DNA of 64,000 nt, from positions 1 through 64,000 of the forward strand of contig NZ_VLNV01000007.1 in assembly GCF_009765215.1 (NCBI RefSeq), in the 5' to 3' direction. The notes beneath the pieces are model-generated. The model was not told the DNA's origin and searched no databases. It saw nothing but the letters and a program-made list of their open reading frames with translations. Origin of the DNA: Lysobacter prati. GTDB lineage: Bacteria > Pseudomonadota > Gammaproteobacteria > Xanthomonadales > Xanthomonadaceae. Both the position numbers and the translations under genes were made by a program. Of this stretch, positions 28,390-36,284 are shown one piece after another (within the stretch, counting starts at the first letter, position 1; every line of letters begins with the position of its first letter).

Positions 28390-29340
28390 ATGCCGCTCGA
28401 CATCGTCGTCGTGATGGACCCCATCGGGTCGATCAAGATCGCCAAGGACTCGACCTTCGCCATGCTGCTGGAAGCGCAGCGCCGCGGCCATCGCCTGCAC
28501 TACGTGCAACCCGGCGGACTGTCGGTGCGCGATGGTACGGCGCTGGCAAAAGTGGCACCGCTGCAGGTTCGCGACGACAAGGCCGGCTGGTTCGAGCTGG
28601 GCGACTGGAACACCCTCGCCTTCGGCCCGGGCCAGGTCGTGCTGATGCGCAAGGACCCGCCGGTCGACAACGAATACATCCACGACACGCAGGTGCTCGG
28701 CCTGGCCCAGCAGGCCGGCGCGATGGTGGTCAATGACCCGCAGGGCCTGCGCGACTACAACGAGAAACTGGCCGCGCTGCTGTTCCCGCAGTGCTGCCCG
28801 CCGACGCTGGTGAGCCGCGACAACGCCGCGCTCAAGGCCTTCGTCGGCGAGCACGGCGAGGCCGTGCTCAAGCCGCTCGACGGCATGGGCGGACGCTCGA
28901 TCTTCCGCGCGCGCGCGGGCGAGGCCAACCTCAACGTGATCCTGGAAACGCTGACCCAGGGCGGCCACAGCCTCGCGATGGCGCAGCGTTACCTGCCGCA
29001 GATCAGCGAAGGCGACAAACGCATCCTGCTGGTCGACGGCGTGCCGGTGGACTACTGCCTGGCGCGCATTCCGCAAGGCGACGAGTTCCGCGGCAACCTC
29101 GCCGCCGGCGGTCGCGGCGAAGGCCGCCCGCTGAGCGATCGCGACCGCTGGATCGCGGCGGAAGTCGGTCCGGAAATGAAACGACGCGGCATGTTGTTCG
29201 TCGGCCTGGACGTGATCGGCGACTACCTCACCGAGGTCAACGTCACCAGCCCGACCTGCATTCGCGAACTCGACGAGCAGTACGGCCTCAACATCGCCGG
29301 GCTGATGTTCGACGCGATCGAAGCCCGCCTGGCCGCATGA
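28390..29340 (+). CDS. gshB: Glutathione synthetase
   Basis: This 316-residue ATP-grasp enzyme joins glycine to gamma-glutamylcysteine in the second step of glutathione synthesis. The N terminus MPLDIVVVMDPIGSIKIAKD, the central NDPQGLRDYNEKLAAL, and the ATP-grasp signatures KPLDGMGGRSIFR and EVNVTSPTCIREL are characteristic. Length matches E. coli GshB (316). It overlaps the tonB-like gene by four bases. The gshB-pilG neighbourhood is also found in Pseudomonas. Confidence 0.97.
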   Translation: MPLDIVVVMDPIGSIKIAKDSTFAMLLEAQRRGHRLHYVQPGGLSVRDGTALAKVAPLQVRDDKAGWFELGDWNTLAFGPGQVVLMRKDPPVDNEYIHDTQVLGLAQQAGAMVVNDPQGLRDYNEKLAALLFPQCCPPTLVSRDNAALKAFVGEHGEAVLKPLDGMGGRSIFRARAGEANLNVILETLTQGGHSLAMAQRYLPQISEGDKRILLVDGVPVDYCLARIPQGDEFRGNLAAGGRGEGRPLSDRDRWIAAEVGPEMKRRGMLFVGLDVIGDYLTEVNVTSPTCIRELDEQYGLNIAGLMFDAIEARLAA

Positions 29341-30230
29341 GCGCTGTCGTCGCACAACACGTGGCCGCACCGCCGGGCTACGCCGATGCCGACAACGGCC
29401 GCGTCAGCGCCACCTTCGTGCTGTCGCTGATGGTCCACGGCATCCTCCTGCTCGGCCTCGGCTGGACGCTGGAGAACGCCGCGCCGGTGATGCCGACGCT
29501 GGACGTGATCCTGACCCAGACCACCTCGGCACTGACCCCGAAGCAGGCCGACTTCCTCGCCCAGGCCAGCAACCAGGGCGGCGGCGAGCACGACAAGAGC
29601 ACGCGCCCACGCGAGGCCCAGTCCGGTCCGCTGCCGCAGGCCACCACCGGTCTGGCGCCGCGGACGCTGCGCGCACAGTCGCCGGCACCGCAGCCGGCAC
29701 CGCAGGCGCGCGTGGTCACCAGCAGCCGCGGCGAAACCGCCACGCCCACGGCGCGATCGACCCCCACGCCGAGCGAACGACCCTTGCCGCAGGGCCAGGA
29801 AAAGATCGAACACGACATGGAAATGGCGCGACTGGCCGCCGAGATCCACATGCGTTCGGAGCGCTACGCCAAGCGCCCGACCCGCAAGTTCGTCTCGGCC
29901 AGCACGCAGGAATACACCTGGGCCGGCTACCTGCGCGAATGGGTCGACCGCGTCGAGCGCGTCGGCAATCTCAACTACCCCGACGAAGCCCGTCGCCGTC
30001 ACCTGGCCGGCCAGGTGGTGATCAGCGTGGCGATACGACGCGACGGTTCGGTCGAGCGCGCCGACATCGTCAAATCCAGCGGCGTACCGTTGCTCGATGG
30101 TTCGGCACTGCGCATCGCCAGGCTGGCCGAGCCCTACCCGCCGCTGCCCAGGACCGATGAAAACCCGGACATCCTGCACGTCACGCGGACCTGGAACTTC
30201 CTGCCGGGCGGCACGCTGGTCGACGAGTAG
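29337..30230 (+). CDS. tonB: TonB-family energy transducer
   Basis: This 297-residue protein has a cytoplasmic start, one membrane helix (about residues 24-44), a long Pro/Ala/Gln-rich periplasmic stretch and a C-terminal TonB domain with YPDEARRRHLAGQVVISV and AYPPLPRTDE-like ends (here EPYPPLP). TonB carries energy from ExbB-ExbD to outer-membrane receptors. No exbB or exbD is nearby, so it may be one of several TonB paralogues in this lineage. ATG 29337 overlaps the gshB stop. Confidence 0.88.
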   Translation: MSAVVAQHVAAPPGYADADNGRVSATFVLSLMVHGILLLGLGWTLENAAPVMPTLDVILTQTTSALTPKQADFLAQASNQGGGEHDKSTRPREAQSGPLPQATTGLAPRTLRAQSPAPQPAPQARVVTSSRGETATPTARSTPTPSERPLPQGQEKIEHDMEMARLAAEIHMRSERYAKRPTRKFVSASTQEYTWAGYLREWVDRVERVGNLNYPDEARRRHLAGQVVISVAIRRDGSVERADIVKSSGVPLLDGSALRIARLAEPYPPLPRTDENPDILHVTRTWNFLPGGTLVDE

Positions 30231-30255
30231 CGCGCAACCCGCGAATCAACCCGGC

Positions 30256-30978
30256 TCAGCGCGAATCGCGCAACGCCTGCTGCTCGCGGATCGTCAGCGC
30301 GACGTTGTTGCGCAGGTAGGCCGGTTCGACGCGCTCCGGCGCAACCGCTTCGCCGCGCGCGAATGCATGCGCGGCCAGGCGCGCCACGTCGGCCGCATGC
30401 GGCAACTGCGTGGCATCGAAGCCACCAATGCGATCGCCCAGGCGCTGCACCAGTGCGCCATCGGCCGCACCGAAACCGGTGCCCACACCCAGCCAGCCAG
30501 CGGGCGCATCAGGCAGGTCGACCTGGCCAGGCGCTCGCACGGATTCCGCCGACAGCGCATGCGCGTCGCCGTCGCGAAGCTCGAACGCGGCCGAATACAC
30601 CTCGCCCATGCGGGCATCGATCGCTGCAAGCACATGACGACTCGTTGCCGACGGCGGCCCCGGCAGTAGTTCAGCGCGCATCGCCAGCACGGCGAGCGTC
30701 GACACCGGCACCACCGGTCGGTCGAGCGCCATGGCAATGCCCTGCACCACCGCGATCGCCAGGCGCACGCCGGTGAAGGCGCCCGGCCCGCGACCGACCG
30801 CGATGGCATCGAGCTGCGAGCGGGCGATGCCCGCCTGCGCCAGCAGTTCGTCGGCCCACGGCAGGGCCAGTTCGGCATGGCGACGCGGCGCCAGTTCGAA
30901 GCGCTCGCGCACCTGCCCGTCGACCAGCAGGGCGACTGACAGGGCTTCTGTGGCGGTTTCGAAAGCGAGGAGGTTCAT
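30256..30978 (-). CDS. tsaB: tRNA threonylcarbamoyladenosine biosynthesis protein TsaB
   Basis: This 240-residue protein is the TsaD partner in the t6A37 modification of tRNAs reading ANN codons. NLLAFETATEALSVALL at the start, HAELALPWADELL, and the glycine motif GRGPGAFTGVRLAIAVVQG (split at FTGVR) are typical. Length is close to E. coli TsaB (231). I chose ATG 30978; the frame upstream is not homologous. It lies 73 bases downstream of the dinG-like gene. Confidence 0.95.
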   Translation of the reverse strand: MNLLAFETATEALSVALLVDGQVRERFELAPRRHAELALPWADELLAQAGIARSQLDAIAVGRGPGAFTGVRLAIAVVQGIAMALDRPVVPVSTLAVLAMRAELLPGPPSATSRHVLAAIDARMGEVYSAAFELRDGDAHALSAESVRAPGQVDLPDAPAGWLGVGTGFGAADGALVQRLGDRIGGFDATQLPHAADVARLAAHAFARGEAVAPERVEPAYLRNNVALTIREQQALRDSR

Positions 30979-31051
30979 TGCGTCGGGGGCCGGGGCAAGT
31001 ACGAGGGAGCGGGGGCCAACAGCATAACGTTCATCGTGTGAGCGGCCCGGC

Positions 31052-33157
31052 TTACTCGTCCTGACCACCGAACTCCAGCCCGGCCTCGACCAGTTCCTGC
31101 TCCGGTGGGAAGAACGCCGCGACATCCTCGACGTGGCGCGTCTTCGGCAGCGGCGGCAGCGAATTGAGGAAGACGCTGCCGTAGGTCTTGGTGGTCAGGC
31201 GCGGATCGCACAGGACCAGCACACCGCGATCGTGTTCGTTGCGGATCAGCCGGCCGGCGCCCTGCTTGAGTGCGATCACCGCCTGCGGCAGCTGCTCGTC
31301 GCGGAACGGGTTGCCGCCATTGCGCCGGATGGCGTCCAGCCGCGCCTCGAACACCGGGTCGTCGGGCGCGGCGAACGGCAGCTTGTCGATCACCACGACG
31401 CTGAGCGCATCACCGGCGACGTCGACGCCTTCGCGAAAACTGGCCGCGCCGAGCAGCACGCCGTTGCCGGAGGCGCGGAAACGTTCGAGCAGCACCGGTC
31501 GCGGCGCCTCGCCCTGCACGAACAGCGGCCACGGCCCGCCCTTGAGCAGTTCAGCCGCCTCGCGCAGGGCGCGATGCGAGGCGAACAGCACGAAGGCGCG
31601 TCCACGCGAGGCCTCCAGCACCGGCCGGATCTTCTCGACCATGCTTTCGTTGTAGTTGCGCACGGTCGGGTCAGGCAGGCCACGCGGCAGGTAGCAAAGC
31701 GCCTGCTTTTCCCAGTCGAACGGACTGGGCACCAGCAGCGTCTGCGGCGGATCGTCGCCCTTGAGGTAGAGGCCGAGCTTGATCGCGTAGTGCTCGAAAC
31801 GGCCACCGACGGCAAGCGTGGCCGACGTGAAGATCCAGGCCGCATGCGACTGCGCGCGGTGCTGCGCCAGCGGGCCTGCGACGTCGAGCGGGGTGCGGCT
31901 GAGACGGAATCCGCGCGCGGTCAGTTCGTACCAGAGCACGCTGCCATCGTCGCGCTTCTTCTTCGCGGCCTTTGCCTTTGCGGTCGCGTCGTCATCCTGC
32001 GCATCGGCGGCGGCGGCGTCGACCTGGGCAAAGTCTTCGGCGAATTCGTCGTGTTCGTGAACCTCCGCATCGCCGGAGTCGTCGCGCCAGCGTTGCAGAC
32101 GCCCTTCGAATTCGACCGCGCGCGCCGCGCAGGCATCGAAGCCCGGCGATGCCGGCGCCAGCGGCGCCAGCACGCCGTGCAGTTGCCGCAATGCATCGGC
32201 GAGGGCGTCGAAGGCCTCCTCGACCGCCGGCTCCTCGGCGGCGCGCCGGCGCGTGCCGCGCACCGGCAGCTCGTCCATCGCCGCGCGCAGCAAGCGCACG
32301 CTCTGCTCCAGCGCGCGCGCCGGGTCCTGCACCGCGGCCAGCGCCGAAGGCACCTGTTTGCACTCGGTCAGCGCATCGCGGGCCAGCTCGACCAGCGGTC
32401 GCGCACTCAGCGCCTCGCCGAAGAACTGCGCGGCCAACTCCGGCAACTGGTGGGCCTCGTCGACCACGAACGTCTGCGCGCCGGGCAGGATCTCGCCGAA
32501 GCCTTCCTGCTTGAGCGCCAGATCGGCCAGCAGCAGGTGGTGGTTGACCACGACCAGGTCGGCCGCCTGCGCACGTTGGCGCGCCTGCACGACGAAACAG
32601 TCGGCGAAGAACGGGCATTCGCTGCCCAGGCAGTTTTCGGCAGTGCTGGTGACCATTGGCAGCAGCGGCGAATCTTCCGGCAGCGCGTCGAGCTCGGCCA
32701 GGTCGCCCATGCGCGTGCGCCCGGACCAGGCGACGATGCGCTGGAACTGCGCGGCCAGCTCGCGTGTCGCGAAGCGTGGCTCGCCCTGCGCCTGGCGCAT
32801 CCGGTAGTGGCACAGGTAGTTGGCGCGGCCCTTGAGCAGCGCGCTCTTCAGGCCGATACCGAGGGCATCGCGCACGCGCGGCAGGTCGCGGTGGTAGAGC
32901 TGGTCCTGCAGGGCGCGCGTGCCGGTGGAGACGATGGTCTTCTTGCCCGACAGCAGTGCCGGCACGAGGTAGGCAAAGGTCTTGCCGGTGCCCGTGCCCG
33001 CTTCGGCCAGCAACGTGCCGCGGCTGTCGACGGCGTCGGCAATCGCGGCCGCCAGATCCTGCTGGGCGACGCGGGTGTTGAAGGCCGGGATATTGCGCGA
33101 GAGTTCGCCGCCGTCGGCCAGGGCCGCGCGACTCGCCTCGCTGAGGCGGTTATTCAT
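31052..33157 (-). CDS. DinG/YoaA-type ATP-dependent DNA helicase
   Basis: This 701-residue superfamily 2 helicase of the XPD type unwinds DNA 5'-3' with an iron-sulfur cluster. Walker A GTGTGKT spans residues 54-60. The cysteines expected for the cluster occur in LCHYRMRQ and in ENCLGSECPFFADC. VVNHHLL and VVDEAHQLPELA (motif II) and the C-terminal QGAGRLIRNEHDRGVLVLCDPR (split) complete the set. An acidic low-complexity insertion with a KAKAAKKK stretch lies near residue 380-400. The length and motifs favour YoaA over DinG. It is cotranscribed with a TPR lipoprotein and PBP1B. Confidence 0.92.
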   Translation of the reverse strand: MNNRLSEASRAALADGGELSRNIPAFNTRVAQQDLAAAIADAVDSRGTLLAEAGTGTGKTFAYLVPALLSGKKTIVSTGTRALQDQLYHRDLPRVRDALGIGLKSALLKGRANYLCHYRMRQAQGEPRFATRELAAQFQRIVAWSGRTRMGDLAELDALPEDSPLLPMVTSTAENCLGSECPFFADCFVVQARQRAQAADLVVVNHHLLLADLALKQEGFGEILPGAQTFVVDEAHQLPELAAQFFGEALSARPLVELARDALTECKQVPSALAAVQDPARALEQSVRLLRAAMDELPVRGTRRRAAEEPAVEEAFDALADALRQLHGVLAPLAPASPGFDACAARAVEFEGRLQRWRDDSGDAEVHEHDEFAEDFAQVDAAAADAQDDDATAKAKAAKKKRDDGSVLWYELTARGFRLSRTPLDVAGPLAQHRAQSHAAWIFTSATLAVGGRFEHYAIKLGLYLKGDDPPQTLLVPSPFDWEKQALCYLPRGLPDPTVRNYNESMVEKIRPVLEASRGRAFVLFASHRALREAAELLKGGPWPLFVQGEAPRPVLLERFRASGNGVLLGAASFREGVDVAGDALSVVVIDKLPFAAPDDPVFEARLDAIRRNGGNPFRDEQLPQAVIALKQGAGRLIRNEHDRGVLVLCDPRLTTKTYGSVFLNSLPPLPKTRHVEDVAAFFPPEQELVEAGLEFGGQDE

Positions 33158-33178
33158 CCCGGCATTGTCGCTCGAATG

Positions 33179-33712
33179 TCAGTACCGCGACGGTGCCGCG
33201 ACGGTGCAGGCATCGCGCTCGCGGCGGGCATCGGCGGCGCTGGGGTTGCCCGGCACTTCCACCGGCAACGCCCGGGCCTTCGCCTCGCGGACCTGCGCGA
33301 TCGTTTCCCAATGGCGCCGGCACAGCGGACCGACCTTGGAGCCGCCGTCGAGGCCCTTGCGGGCATAGCGCTCGGCGTCATCAAGCTGATCGTTCAGCAG
33401 CGCCGCTTCCGCGCGCTCCTGCAGCAGCGCCGGATCGTCCGGCGTGATCTGCAATGCCTGGTCCAGCGACGCGGCGGCCTGCGGGTTCTGGCCCGCCCGC
33501 TCCAGGCGCTCGGCCTCCTTGCGCAGATCCTCGACCTGCGGATCGCGCAGCGGCTGCACATCCAGCTCGGTGCTGGCGGCTCCGCCGGCGGCGCGAACGG
33601 CGCGCACCGCGGCGGGTGCGTCGAACATGGGTTCGGGCAGCGGTGGCGGCGTGGTGCTGCAGGCCGCCACGATCAAGCCCGTCAGCGCCAGCGCGACGGG
33701 CGACTTCAACAT
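33179..33712 (-). CDS. TPR-containing lipoprotein
   Basis: This protein of about 177 residues has a lipoprotein signal peptide with lipobox VAAC (Cys18) after a hydrophobic stretch, and a central tetratricopeptide-like pair (ERAGQNPQAAASLDQALQITPDD and ALLQERAEAALLNDQLDDAERYARKGL, each a split helix pair). It ends with a polar Arg/Ala segment. It lies directly after mrcB on the same strand, which fits an outer-membrane partner or regulator of PBP1B, as LpoB is in enterobacteria, but it is not an obvious LpoB homologue. I chose ATG 33712 to give the classic signal. Confidence 0.75.
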   Translation of the reverse strand: MLKSPVALALTGLIVAACSTTPPPLPEPMFDAPAAVRAVRAAGGAASTELDVQPLRDPQVEDLRKEAERLERAGQNPQAAASLDQALQITPDDPALLQERAEAALLNDQLDDAERYARKGLDGGSKVGPLCRRHWETIAQVREAKARALPVEVPGNPSAADARRERDACTVAAPSRY

Positions 33713-33743
33713 CCTCACGGCCCGGCTCCTCACTGTCTGCTCC

Positions 33744-36161
33744 TCACGGGAGATTCTCCTGCTGCTGCGGTGGCGGCGCCTCCGCAGCCTGTTCGGCCGG
33801 TTGTTCCTCGTCCTTGCGGCCGATTCCGAACCATTCGCGCCAACCGCCCTGCCCTTCCTCTGCCACCGGTTCCGGTGCCGGGCACGGTGCATAGGCGGGT
33901 GCGAAGCCGGCGACAAAGGCGAAGCGACGCGCATTCGCGCAATCGGGGTCGGTGGTGTTGCTGGCGATGGTCCACTGCCAGTCGATGCCCTTGTCGCCGA
34001 CCTTCAGCGGTGCGCTGGGCAGGCGCGAGAAGATCGCCGACCACACCCGCATCGCACCGGTGGCGCCGTACAGGCCGGTGGTCTGGTTCTGGTCGTTGCC
34101 GACCCAGATCACCGCCAAGTGGTCGCCGGTCCAGCCGGCGAACCAGCTGTCGCGACCGTCGTTGCTGGTGCCGGTCTTGCCCGCCGGCGACAGACGGCCG
34201 AGCCCATCGCGGACCAGCTGGGTGCCGGTGCCGTTCGACACCGCCTGCTGCAGGGCGATGGTGATCAGGCGTGCGGCAATGGCGTCGCCTTCCTGCGCCG
34301 GAGCCGGGTCCTTGTCGTAGCGGTTGAGCGCCTTGCCGTTGGCATCGAGCACGCCACGCACCGCGTGCAGCGGCTGGATCTCGCCGCCGGACGCGAGGAA
34401 CTGGTACAGCTGCGCCATCGCGTACGGGCTCTGGTCGACCGCGCCGAGGATCAGCGCCGGATTGGGCTCGGTCTCGATCCCGGCCAGGGTCTTGATCAGG
34501 CTGGCGATGCGCTCGGGCGCAACCTGCATGCCGACGCGCACGGTGGCCTGGTTGTAGGACATCGCCAGCGCATCGATCAGGCGAACGGTGCCGTGGCTGC
34601 GGCCGTCGGAGTTGCCCGGGTTCCAGTTCTTCTTCTTGCCCAGCGCGACCGTGACCGGCGAGTCATCGACCCAGCTGGCCAGCGAGTACTTGCCCGGCTG
34701 CGCCAACGCCAGCAGGTACACGAACGGCTTGAGCAGCGAACCGACCGGGCGCTGCGCTTCGATCGCGCGGTTGAAGCCGTGCTCGGCCACGCTGCGGCTG
34801 CCGACGACGGCAACGACTTCGCCGTTGTGGACGTCGGTGACCACCAGGCCGGTCTGCAGCGGCGGCCTGCGCTTGTTGTCCAGGCTCTTGAGGGTGCGGG
34901 CGACCGCGCCTTCGGCCATCGCCTGCGCCGAAGGCGACATGCCGCTCATCACGCTCAGTCCGGCACCGGCCAATGCGTCGGCCGGGTAGTCGCGGGCGAG
35001 CTGGCGGCGGACCAGGTCGACATAGGCCGGGAAGCGGTTGGCGGCGACGCTGCCCGGGTCCTTGGTCACGCCCAGTGGCGCCTTCAATGCACGCTGGTAC
35101 TCGGCGTCGTCGATCAGCTGGGTCTCGTGCATTTCGCCGAGGACGAAGTTGCGCCGTTCCAGGGCGCGCTCGGGATTGCGCCGCGGGTCGTAGAAAGACG
35201 GCCCGCGGACTATGCCGATCAGCAGCGCGATCTGCTCGGTGCTCAGGTCGGCCAGGTCGCGGCCGAACCAGAACTCGGAACCGGCGGCGACGCCGTGGAT
35301 GGCCTGTGCGCCGCGCTGACCGAGGTAGACCTGGTTGAAGTACGCCTCCAGGATCGTGCCCTTGTCGTAGCGGGCCTCGATCAGAAGGGCGTAGAGGATT
35401 TCGTTGCCCTTGCGGGTCAGGGTCTGCTCGCGGCCGATGCCGAGCAGGCCGCTGCGGGCGAGCTGCTGGGTCAGGGTGCTCGCGCCTTGCTTTGCGCGGC
35501 CGGCGGCAACGTTCTTGAAAGCCGCGCGGATCATGCCCGTCACGTCGATGCCGTGGTGGCTGTTGAAGTCGCGGTCCTCGACGGCCTGCAGGCCGGTGAC
35601 GAGCAGCTCGGGCACTTCCTTCAGTCGCACCAGGCGCCGCTCTTCCTGCTTCTGGCCGTACAGCGTGGCGATACGCGCCGGGTCGATCCGCACAGTCTTG
35701 AGTTCGCGCTTCTTGTCGGCATCGCGCACGGAAGCCACCCGGCTGCCGGACAGCACGACCTCGATGCGTCGCGCCGGCACCGCGCCGTCGACATCGCTGA
35801 AACCGCGGCTGGAGACCAGCCAGCGACCGCCGGTGCGCGAGTAGCTGCCCGGTCGCACACCGTCGCCGGAGTGGTAGGCGGCGGCGTCGAGCTCGGTCTT
35901 GAGGGTGGCCGCGTCCAGGGTCAGGCCCGGGGCCAGTTCCAGCGGCCGCGCATAGACCCGCGTCGGAATCTGCCAGCGCAGCTGGCCGAAGCGTTCGCTG
36001 ACTTCGTGGTTCAGGTACAGCGTGTAGGGAATGAGGAAGCCAAGGCCCAGTCCCACTGCGGCCAGAAGCCAGGTGACCAGGCGTCGCCGCCATTGCGGGG
36101 ACTGGCTGTCGTCTGCGGTTTCGTCTTCGTCGTAATCGATTTGGGCCACGGCATGGGACAA
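33744..36161 (-). CDS. mrcB: Penicillin-binding protein 1B
   Basis: This 805-residue bifunctional enzyme polymerises and cross-links peptidoglycan. A short acidic cytoplasmic part is followed by a membrane helix (about residues 29-50) and a UB2H-like domain. The GT51 domain has catalytic Glu195 in VEDRDFNSHHGID, and the transpeptidase domain has SLLK (Ser475), SYN and KTGTS motifs. It ends in a Gln/Pro-rich tail. The first codon is TTG at 36161; a GTG four codons later is an alternative. It is the first gene of a four-gene minus-strand operon with the TPR lipoprotein, dinG-like and tsaB. Confidence 0.95.
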   Translation of the reverse strand: MSHAVAQIDYDEDETADDSQSPQWRRRLVTWLLAAVGLGLGFLIPYTLYLNHEVSERFGQLRWQIPTRVYARPLELAPGLTLDAATLKTELDAAAYHSGDGVRPGSYSRTGGRWLVSSRGFSDVDGAVPARRIEVVLSGSRVASVRDADKKRELKTVRIDPARIATLYGQKQEERRLVRLKEVPELLVTGLQAVEDRDFNSHHGIDVTGMIRAAFKNVAAGRAKQGASTLTQQLARSGLLGIGREQTLTRKGNEILYALLIEARYDKGTILEAYFNQVYLGQRGAQAIHGVAAGSEFWFGRDLADLSTEQIALLIGIVRGPSFYDPRRNPERALERRNFVLGEMHETQLIDDAEYQRALKAPLGVTKDPGSVAANRFPAYVDLVRRQLARDYPADALAGAGLSVMSGMSPSAQAMAEGAVARTLKSLDNKRRPPLQTGLVVTDVHNGEVVAVVGSRSVAEHGFNRAIEAQRPVGSLLKPFVYLLALAQPGKYSLASWVDDSPVTVALGKKKNWNPGNSDGRSHGTVRLIDALAMSYNQATVRVGMQVAPERIASLIKTLAGIETEPNPALILGAVDQSPYAMAQLYQFLASGGEIQPLHAVRGVLDANGKALNRYDKDPAPAQEGDAIAARLITIALQQAVSNGTGTQLVRDGLGRLSPAGKTGTSNDGRDSWFAGWTGDHLAVIWVGNDQNQTTGLYGATGAMRVWSAIFSRLPSAPLKVGDKGIDWQWTIASNTTDPDCANARRFAFVAGFAPAYAPCPAPEPVAEEGQGGWREWFGIGRKDEEQPAEQAAEAPPPQQQENLP

Positions 36162-36246
36162 TGTTGGGGCTGCGCCCTCGTGGCCGCGAGTCTATCGCAG
36201 CCGGCCCGCCACCCCGCGCGGACGGGGCCGCGGCAAAGTCTGCGTT

Positions 36247-36284
36247 AAGGAATCTTCAGAATGATGAGCGTTCGATGGGGCTGA
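36247..36284 (+). promoter_or_regulatory. Possible upstream mini-ORF with ribosome binding site
   Basis: AAGGA (36247-36251) sits nine bases before an ATG at 36261 that opens a seven-codon frame (MMSVRWG, stop 36282-36284). It overlaps the glycosyltransferase start at 36275, which lacks its own ribosome binding site. Translational coupling between the mini-ORF and the glycosyltransferase is possible. Confidence 0.35.

Noticed and set aside
31133-36248. Two very long plus-strand frames opposite the dinG-like and mrcB genes.
   Set aside because: They are antisense shadows. The minus strand has Walker, iron-sulfur, GT51 and transpeptidase motifs in order.
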